Below, piece after piece: positions 56,724 through 64,000 of a DNA stretch of 64,000 bases. A program made the translations under genes and the position numbers. The stretch is from contig JBAJFE010000005.1 in the NCBI GenBank assembly GCA_037903355.1, positions 4,092,001 to 4,156,000 on the forward strand. The letters run 5' to 3'. The stretch comes from Trichuris trichiura (Eukaryota > Nematoda > Enoplea > Trichinellida > Trichuridae). The first letter of the stretch is position 1, and each line of letters starts with the position of its first letter. A model generated the notes under the pieces. That model saw only the letters and a list, made by a program, of their open reading frames with translations. It was not told the origin of the DNA and did not search any database.

Positions 56724-58221
56724 TCAGGAAAAGTTGTCATTTTCTTCCCGACGTTGTATGATCATTTCCAAGGCTCTGTCGAAGTCGTAATTGCACTGGG
56801 CCAAAATGCGTTTGTTCTCCTCGTCGTCGATGAAACCCATTTCGTGAAACCGTTCGAGACTTTGCTAATAGTGTCGCTTCGTTCGCTTGAGGTGCAATTG
56901 ATTGATGGAGTAGAAATTACCTGCAATTCGTGGCCAAAACTCGTCCTCGACTGTATGGCTTGTTGGAGCATTTGAGTAGTGAAAAGTGGCCGCTGACTTT
57001 CGCTCGTACTTGGCACCGGTTCGGCCTGTTCGCCGCTACTCTGAGACGGCACTCTCCTTCTGCCCACTGAAAGAATTCAAAATCATTTGTACCTGATTAT
57101 CATTCTTACTGTAGATTGACAAATTAACTCATCATGTCGAATGCGGCGGCCAATTCGGGCGACAAAGGCAACGTGCGCAATTGGGGAACATTCAGGGCGC
57201 TGCCTGTTGGATTGTTGTCGTCCGACGAAACGTCCGTGTCGGAATCCGATCCCAAAACCATTCTTTCAAAGCGGATCTCTTCAAGTGTACTCGTCGCTTG
57301 GTTCATTCAACAATTTTTCGTTACAACTAAGTCTTACGCGATCGAACGTCATTCAGTTGACCATCCGCCGAACTAGTTCGCTTCTTGAGCGCATTGGCCA
57401 AGTAAGCGAGAACCTTTGGAAACGTTGGATGACTGTCGGCCACTCTTTTTTCGCAAAGGCGTTACGTCATTGTCGAATATGGAACTTTTCTCACTTACTT
57501 GTACACGTCGGGCTTGCACGTCCACCGTAACAAAAGCGGCCAGTCATGAATTACGTCTTTGCAAGAAAAAAAGAGAAAAGATGAATGGCATTTGTACGAT
57601 ATGCAAATTTGTTAAGCTCAATCTTACTACGGACAATTGGATCGCTGCTAAGCGAAGGAATGGAGGCGACCATCTCGTCGACAAATTGAACGTTCGAAGT
57701 GAGCTTTCGTAGCTGCAAAAATGGAGTTGGCAAATTGCCGCGGACGAACCGACCTTCTCGTAGTTACTTCGTAGATCTTTTGACGATTAACGTCTTCTTC
57801 ATTGACAAAAACGACTTCTCGAAATGCGCGTACGTCATTTTCCACTTCTTCCTTTGAAGGCGGTTCTGAAGGGCGGAAAGGACGACTTTTTTTAAACGTT
57901 ACTTGCGGAAAAGAGCTTACCGCTGCACGAAACTTTGGCGGGACATTTCCTCCTGAGCAAAGTGATAATGGCTTTGTCGTCAATGCCGGCATCGGCTGTC
58001 AAGTGAGTATTGTCTGGCAATCGCTTGGCCAAAAGCAATGCCTCTGAATGTCAATATATTGGACGATTTTGATATTTTCAAAAATCACGTTTACCCAATT
58101 GATCGTGGTCGCAGTCGAAGTGTGGGGCAAACTTTTTCTTCAAACTTTCAACCGTATCGCAATCGTTGGCGTCCATTATTTTTTTCTCACCGCCGGTGAA
58201 AAGCAGCCAAGCTCGCACCAT
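56724..58221 (-). CDS. UBL7: Ubiquitin-like protein 7 (UBL plus UBA domains)
   Basis: UBL-UBA shuttle-type protein; such proteins bind ubiquitin chains with the UBA and the proteasome or other partners with the UBL. Exons 58095-58221, 57929-58043, 57768-57885, 57598-57712, 57499-57556, 57338-57444, 57129-57278, 56921-57066 and 56724-56864 give about 358 aa (human UBL7 380). UBL: VRAWLLFTGGEKKIMDANDC, DTVESLKKKF, LLLAKRLPDNTHL, GIDDKAIITLLRRK. The middle contains a stretch like UBL7 (FVDEMVASIPSLSSDPI, HPTFPKVLAYLANALKK), an acidic serine region (GSDSDTDVSSDD), then UBA: LERFHEMGFIDDEENKRIL and YDFDRALEMII. The exon 2-3 boundary near 57885-57929 has two possible donors. The gene ends only 56 bp from the QTRT1 stop. 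Confidence 0.82.
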
Positions 58222-58972
58222 CGCTCAACGCAGCACTGGTTGCCTTAGCCTCAATGTACAGTAAGAAATGCGTGCAGGTACAGTTCACTCCGTGCTTTAG
58301 AGTTTTGATCAAACAACGCCTGGAATAATGACGGTAAGCAGCAGCTTTAAACCGTACGGCATTTTATTATTTTTAAATTGCTCTTTAGCGAGATAAAGTA
58401 TCAAAAGTTATTATAAAATTTAAATAGTGACGTTACTAAAGTTGTTGCATTATAAAAATATTAAACCTATTGCTTTAATTGCGCAAAGCCTTTTCGCTGA
58501 GGGTGAATCTTCTATCTTCGCATTTTAAGCATACTGTAAGTTCTTACCTGAAAATCTATATTGAAGTTTACTATCTCATGAGGGCAGTTACGTGTTGCAA
58601 TGGTCGTTCCTCAGCGATTGTCCGTCCATTAGTTTGACGTTAAGTCCATTTGGTAGGCTGATCAAATATTGTTTCAGCCAAAAAGCGTTATATGTTTTCC
58701 AAACGTGTTTTCCCTTTTTGCTGCTCGTCGTTGCGTCAGTTTTGCAAGTTAACAGTTTAATTTGATTGGATTCGAATTGTGTTGTTTCTAACATTGTCTT
58801 TTACGTCGCGCGGTTTATTTTGCTTTTTTAAAAAGTTTAAGTTTTCGTTTTCAAAATTTCAATGCTGCTTTTTTCCGCGTCGGTCGGTCGTTCTCTCGAA
58901 AAATGGTCGTCACTGCTCGTCGATAAGACTTTGTATTGTTTTTTTTTGTTTTAAGCTGTTTCGACAATCCGA
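58222..58972. other. Divergent spacer between UBL7 and CSN5
   Basis: About 750 bp separating two start codons that point away from each other. A minus-strand frame at 58588-58794 has no recognisable domain and cannot be spliced onto UBL7 with confidence. Pyrimidine-rich just before the CSN5 start. Confidence 0.35.
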
Positions 58973-60016
58973 ATGGAGCGTGGCGGTTCGCCTGAGCCAA
59001 GCAGTAGCTCCACTACTGCCTCGAACGTTAAGGACGACATAATCTACGTACCGCAGAAAGGATACGACGAAAATATACGTTGCAAAAAGCCGTGGTCGAA
59101 AAATGTGCAATTTTTTAAACACGTCAAAATGTCGACTTTGGCTTTGATGAAAATTGTAAACCACGCGCAGTCGGGTAAAAACTTGGAAGTTATGGGTATG
59201 CTGCAAGGAAAAGTTCAAGACAACATCATAATAGTAATGGACGTGTACGCTTTGCCAGTGGAGGGTACAGAAACTCGCGTCAACGCTCAAGCTGAAGCCT
59301 ACGAGTACATGGCTGACTATATGGAGCTATCCGAAGATATGGGCTTTATAGAACACGTTATAGGTTGGTATCACAGTCATCCGGGTTACGGTTGTTGGCT
59401 ATCGGGCATTGACGTGGATACGCAGTTAATGAATCAAAGTTTTTTGGAACCATTTGTCGCCATTGTTGTTGATCCAATAAGAACAACAGCCAATGGTAAA
59501 GTTGACATTGGCGCCTTTCGTACTTATCCAAAGCACTACAAACCAGTGCAGACGAACAGCCAAGAATACCAGTCGATACCGTTGGAAAAGATTGAAGACT
59601 TTGGCGTGCACAGCGATTGCTACTATCGACTTGAAATAACTTATTTTTGTTCGTCGTTCAGTAGTCGAGTGTTGGAAATACTTTGGAACCAAAATTGGGC
59701 AAACACTCTGTCTTCGTCGGACGGCGCGTCAAGGCAGGAATACATGACCAGTCAGATGAACGATTTGGCGGCCAAAATGCGCGATTTGATTGACGTCAAC
59801 GGCGAAGCGAACAAAAAACAAATGCAACGTTCCAGCGGATTCGACAAAGATGGCGAGAAGAAATTGAAAAATATCGACAAGGATCTTTGCTCGTTCGCCG
59901 GCGAAACTGTCAACATCATACTTGCCGAAATGGTGAAAAGGAAGTTGTTTGTTTCGTTGGGTGAGAAGAAAGTCGAAATTTTGGGTTCCAACGATCGCGC
60001 CGAGTACAACGAATGA
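58973..60016 (+). CDS. COPS5: COP9 signalosome subunit 5, JAMM metalloprotease
   Basis: Catalytic subunit of the COP9 signalosome; removes Nedd8 from cullins and so resets cullin-RING ubiquitin ligases. A single uninterrupted exon of 347 aa (human 334). MPN+ domain: LMKIVNHAQSGKNLEVMGML with the JAMM glutamate, ALPVEGTETRVNAQAEAYEY, then the zinc motif WYHSHPGYGCWLSGIDVDTQ (H-x-H-x10-D). Further family blocks are FVAIVVDPIRT, GAFRTYP, IPLEKIEDFGVH and LWNQNWANTLSS. The CSN5 C-terminal helices are present and open to the stop. All zinc ligands are intact, so it should be active. It is the only long gene here without introns, which is odd and raises a retrocopy or intron-loss origin. Confidence 0.97.
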   Translation: MERGGSPEPSSSSTTASNVKDDIIYVPQKGYDENIRCKKPWSKNVQFFKHVKMSTLALMKIVNHAQSGKNLEVMGMLQGKVQDNIIIVMDVYALPVEGTETRVNAQAEAYEYMADYMELSEDMGFIEHVIGWYHSHPGYGCWLSGIDVDTQLMNQSFLEPFVAIVVDPIRTTANGKVDIGAFRTYPKHYKPVQTNSQEYQSIPLEKIEDFGVHSDCYYRLEITYFCSSFSSRVLEILWNQNWANTLSSSDGASRQEYMTSQMNDLAAKMRDLIDVNGEANKKQMQRSSGFDKDGEKKLKNIDKDLCSFAGETVNIILAEMVKRKLFVSLGEKKVEILGSNDRAEYNE

Positions 60017-61658
60017 TTTTTGACAACCGCTGTGTCGAAAGGACTTTCTGGTTTTTTTTGCTAAGTACAACATTTCTTCGGTTGGAGTTTTTTCCATCGC
60101 TTTTACAACATTATCCCAAAAAAATAGCGGTAAAAGTAAGCGAGCTCTTCCCAATGCTATAACGTAAACCGGTGATGATTGTGGATTATGCAAATTAATG
60201 CAATGTAAGCTCGTCGTTGCGTATTCTCACCTGGACAACTTACCACAAGCAGATTCTCAGGTACGTTTGAACTGAAACTAAAGGCTTATCATACTGTATC
60301 AATTTTGAATTACTGTACCGAGTTTGCAGGTAACATGAGATTTAAAAGTCGACGACACATCACCTTTGCATAATAAACTGCAAATCCTCTGCGACGGTAA
60401 GTTTTTTGCAACATATGTATTTTCATTTCAATTATTAAGAATTAAAACGTTTGAGCGTAATCTTTCTATGTTAAATATTTTAATCAGTGGACGCTGCAGG
60501 TGCGTCCACTTAGTACCGCCAAGTTTTGTAGAAAGAAAAAACGAACTAATGAAGTCGTTCTGCCAACAGGCACTGCATTTGTTGAGCGTATTTTTTTAAT
60601 TTCTACTTTTCGTAAAATTTTTTTCCCGTAAGACATAAGCTCGCAAAATTTTTAAAATTATATTGCTGTCAAACATCTTATTGGAGCTATACTTTCCATG
60701 GGTTCATTGGGGTTAATGATGAGTAAATTGACCTGCAGGTTCTAGGCTTACTGTATCATGCGTTCAAAATATTTGAATATTGGAGATTAAGTAGAGGGTC
60801 TGCCAGGATTGTTTAAAACAGAAGTCAGTGAAACAGGCGTACAAAGTGGGAAGTGAGGGTTATAGACTTAACAAGTTAAGGGAATGCTTGCTAGAAAAAA
60901 ACCTGCATTTGTCGTTCGTTCATACTGTATGCATACTAATCTGCTTGGCGAATTTCTATAATAAAAGGTTCGAACAACGATGTTTGAATCTTTTCTGTTT
61001 TTAGGGACCTGGCGTATACTGTAGGTGGCGTGAAAGTCAAGTTTTGCTAGTTCAGGCAACAGCGCGCAACCTAAGTTTAAGCCTAACGTAAAGCTCTGTT
61101 GGTCCCAATAACCGTAGGCAGCCTAAGCCTAAATACAAACTCAGCAGCAAACCATAACTTAAGCTGCTTACGGTTGCCTGGGATAATGTAACTTGATTTC
61201 AGCTCTACCTACAGTACCCACTGCACGTCTAATTTTAAAAAACGGCAGCTCTCGGGATGTTTTTGTTGAGCACACGCTCGGCTTTGTTTTTCGTTGAAAA
61301 CCGCGCTGCATTGGTTTAATATAAAATTTGCATTTTCTTGCTGTCAGTCATGTTGTCAACTACAGCACTATCAGTGCTGATAAGAAAGCTGTTAAACCGC
61401 TTGACGTGGACCAGAAAAAAAACTTGCGTGAGTTGAAACGTGTACAAAATTACAGCACTGACGCAACTATTGTTAAAGTTGAACAGTTGCGCCGTTTGAC
61501 TGCAGTGTACCTGACAGTCCTTTACAAAACCGTACTTTGACTGTACTTGAAAATCACTACGGCGTTCAAAAAATTGTACTTGCTAATTTCAGTAAATGCA
61601 AATTACATAGGGTTACCTTGTGTTTTCTAGAGCGACGCGTAGCCAATAGGGAAGCTAA
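60017..61658. other. No supported gene; convergent spacer CSN5 / VPS33A
   Basis: About 1.6 kb between two gene ends. The plus-strand frame 61328-61540 (LDVDQKKNLRELKRVQNYST) looks mildly coding but has no splice or family support. The triplet-like motif tactgta / tacagta recurs several times (60293, 60312, 60752, 61016, 61211). Confidence 0.35.
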
Positions 61659-63915
61659 TTAAACTGCTTCAGTGAATTCAGTAAAGCTGCTCAACAATCG
61701 GCTTCCCGTAATGACGTTGGTTGTGGCAACGATAAACTTATCTGAAATGACAATTCGAAAATGTATGTAAACATAAACGAATCAATCGATTGTCTTACGG
61801 TCAGTCTTTGAAGTAAGAAATCGAAGAGCCGAAACTTCTGCCAATGTGACGCCGCCGACGAAAAAAACGAGTACAACTTTTTCGCCAATCGATGGCAACC
61901 CTTCTTTAAATGACTTAGTTTTTTTCAACTTATCCGATCAACTTGTCGCCTTACCTCCAATTTTATCAATAATTTTTACCGCGCCGGGAATTTTTTCCAA
62001 ATTTTCCGTAATATTCTGCCATCCGGGTTTGCTCATCTGCTCGCACAAACGAACTATAAGAGGTGCAAAACCGCTGTAAACGTACGAGATGTCTTCAGGA
62101 TTCTGCAAAAATGATGAATTGAAAAATTTTACAATGGACGAACAATTGCTGCTTACGATTTCGTCAATTTCCTCACAAATTAGCATAAATGCGCGACAAA
62201 TATTTGAATAGAGTCGAGAATGAGCTTTTGCGTCAGGACCGCCGCTGGCTTTAAGCAGTCCCGCTTTCTCCAAACGAAGCAACGTCATCAGATGTTGATA
62301 ACCGTACTGCTAAAAGCCAACAGCTGCTTTGTTACCAACAACTTTACGCGCTCAACGTTGGCGGTTACTTGGACCAATTCCTTGCGATATTGATCGAAGA
62401 CTTTTCGTTTCAAACCGCCTCCAACCAAAGACTGCAAACACATTAATCGTAGGACCTTAACAATATTAGCTCTTAAGTTCAAGCTTACGCGGAAAGCATG
62501 CAAATTCACCTGAAATATTGGGCTATTGCGATGAATACAGCTTAGAATCCAACTGCTTAGAGAATTTGTATCTATACAATTCAGGAAAGCTGTAAACAAA
62601 AAAAACTTCTTTTACTTAGTAAAAATAAACAAGTAAACAAGTCACCTTGCTCGCAATTGAGCGTTTCAATGAACAAGTCGGAGATGGTCACCTCTTTAAT
62701 CATTTCCGCTATTGTTGTATGAGTAGCAGCCGACCGGCGTTCGGCTTGCAACGACGGCAAACGTTTTACAAAGTCGCGGTACTCGCCAATGGACGTAGCA
62801 TTATGTCGTTGCTGAACATAATAAAAGCAATACAAGCTTGTACCAAAGGTTCGACGTACGTCCAGCTGAGCGGACAGCGCCTTTATGCGTTTACTCAGCG
62901 CGGGACCAACGGCGCTGAAATTTAAATCGCGAAGTTCGCTGTACAAAACATCGTTGGAATTCAAAGCGAGCTTCAAATAATCATCAGCCGGTGGCGAGGA
63001 AGCGCTGTCGCCGGTAAAGTTAGCCCGTGGAAATTTCGCACATCCTGAAAATCATTTATTTGAAATTCAAAAGTTACAGTAAGCTAAATTACTGACCGCA
63101 TTTAATATTGTATATCTCGTCAATTAGCCCTTCGTAGGATAGCTGCGTCACCATAGGAGTGACCAAATCAACTACTCGATCTACTATGATGACGGCATTT
63201 ATCAAAGGTTCCATTTCCCTAATTTTTTGACTGTCTCGTAGCTTCTTCCAGCTTTGCCATACTTCCTGAATTTCGCCACGTCATTGTTTGACGACTGAAT
63301 AAAGGGTTATTTACGCTGGCAATATTGCCCTTGCAAAAGACCCGTCCTATTGTGCCGAATGTTTCTTCCAAATGGAGAAGCGCCTGTGCTACCGTATTTA
63401 TCGTGCGGATATCGTTGTCCACCAAAATGCTCTGAACTCAAAGCGGGTCATTTTTGCAACAGGCAAAGCGAGAGTCGACCAACCGGCAGAGCATCGATCT
63501 CCATGGAAATGAGATCTTTGTCCAGGGCAAAAAAATATACGGGCAGTTGTTCAATGGAGGTCAATTGGTCGAATACTTTCAGTTCTTTAAGTTTGTGCTT
63601 CAACAAAACGGAAACGTGCGGAACCAAGATCAAGTAGCATTGAAAATCGTTCCGCGCTTTTGCCAGTCCTTTGACAACGCTGGCAATTGCGGCAGCGTGA
63701 CAAAGACGAGGCCTAACCAGTATTATTACGGTCTGCTTAGGGTCAGGTACCGTACAGCCAACTTTTAAAGGCAGCATATGCTCTACTTGATGGTCCTTAC
63801 GGAAAAGGCGAAATCAAGCGTGCACAATTAACAGAGGACAATAACATACCTGCAAATCCTTGAAGCCTGTGATAAGGTCAAATGGTTGCATCAAGTCTGC
63901 ATCCCATATCAATGT
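61659..63915 (-). CDS. VPS33A: VPS33A, Sec1/Munc18-family subunit of HOPS/CORVET (N-terminus beyond the window)
   Basis: SM protein that templates SNARE assembly in HOPS and CORVET for late endosome and lysosome fusion. Exons seen: 63850-63915, 63484-63795, 63315-63431, 63097-63265, 62860-63044, 62646-62811, 62369-62589, 62157-62306, 61980-62102, 61799-61913, 61659-61741; 568 aa, with about 30 more expected past the right edge. Landmarks: TLIWDADLMQPFDLI, VIILVRPRL, YLILVPHVSVLL, ISMEIDALP, EETFGTIGRVFCKGN, VIIVDRVVDLVTPMVTQLSY, GLIDEIYN, IAEMIKEVT, VKVLRLMCLQS, LLRLEKAGLL, DISYVYSGFAPLIVRL, VFFVGGVTLAEVSALRF, IVATTNVITG. VPS33A rather than VPS33B is preferred from the DISYVYSG and VFFxGGVT wording. 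About 18 extra residues precede VKVLRLMCLQS, where an expected intron cannot be placed in phase. Confidence 0.95.
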
Positions 63916-64000
63916 CTGAAATTGAATTTTATGCTTAACAATACGTTCTGCTGCTCTGCCGAAGTGGCCAAACCTTTGAGCCAACAATTCTGTCAAGAAG

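Noticed and set aside
1..64000. CRISPR arrays, bacterial operons, prophage
   Set aside because: Spliced genes, eukaryotic tRNAs with internal promoter boxes and animal protein families show nuclear eukaryotic DNA; no spaced short repeats of CRISPR type were seen.

Overview
This window is eukaryotic nuclear DNA, most likely from a nematode. Most genes are broken into many short exons by introns of roughly 35-70 nt with GT...AG ends, and their proteins are animal housekeeping proteins. The dynamin (PH domain plus a proline-rich tail) reads closest, from memory, to nematode DYN-1, and there is a short SH2-tyrosine kinase of the Fer-like type that is expanded in nematodes. I cannot fix the species or clade from sequence alone. 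Exon models were built by hand: reading frames were joined only where splice phases agree and family motifs run across the junction; exceptions are stated.

Left part (1-26 kb), gene-dense: a possible two-exon secreted peptide (-), an SH2-tyrosine kinase (+), a 216-bp tandem repeat, the DNA primase large subunit PRIM2 (-), the mitochondrial ribosome GTPase GTPBP6/HflX (+, with one apparent frameshift), dynamin (-, 16 exons), an MFF-type mitochondrial fission factor (+), an unidentified minus-strand gene, and the organic solute transporter alpha subunit (+, with a probable GC-AG intron).

Middle (26-52 kb), gene-poor and repeat-rich: tRNA-Asp(GTC), an inverted pair of tRNA-Val(TAC), an ADAMTS metalloprotease (-), then a repeat zone. 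The repeat zone holds a duplicated gene for a secreted protein with an Ig-like Cys motif and a WxxW/CxxC thrombospondin-like motif. Its left copy is a pseudogene with a decayed hAT (ZBED5-like) transposase beside it; its right copy is intact. Around it are two long imperfect palindromes, a decayed pogo-like transposase, a Tigger-like element with recognisable terminal inverted repeats, and a short relative of that element.

Right part (52-64 kb), compact housekeeping block: 6-phosphogluconolactonase (-), exosome subunit RRP4 (-), tRNA-guanine transglycosylase QTRT1 (+), UBL7 (-), an intronless COP9 signalosome subunit 5 (+), and VPS33A (-, N-terminus beyond the right edge). RRP4 and QTRT1 are head to head across 270 bp, and QTRT1 and UBL7 are tail to tail across 56 bp. 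Functional links are loose: dynamin and MFF both concern membrane fission, and UBL7, CSN5 and RRP4 concern protein and RNA turnover. Nothing in the sequence shows co-regulation.
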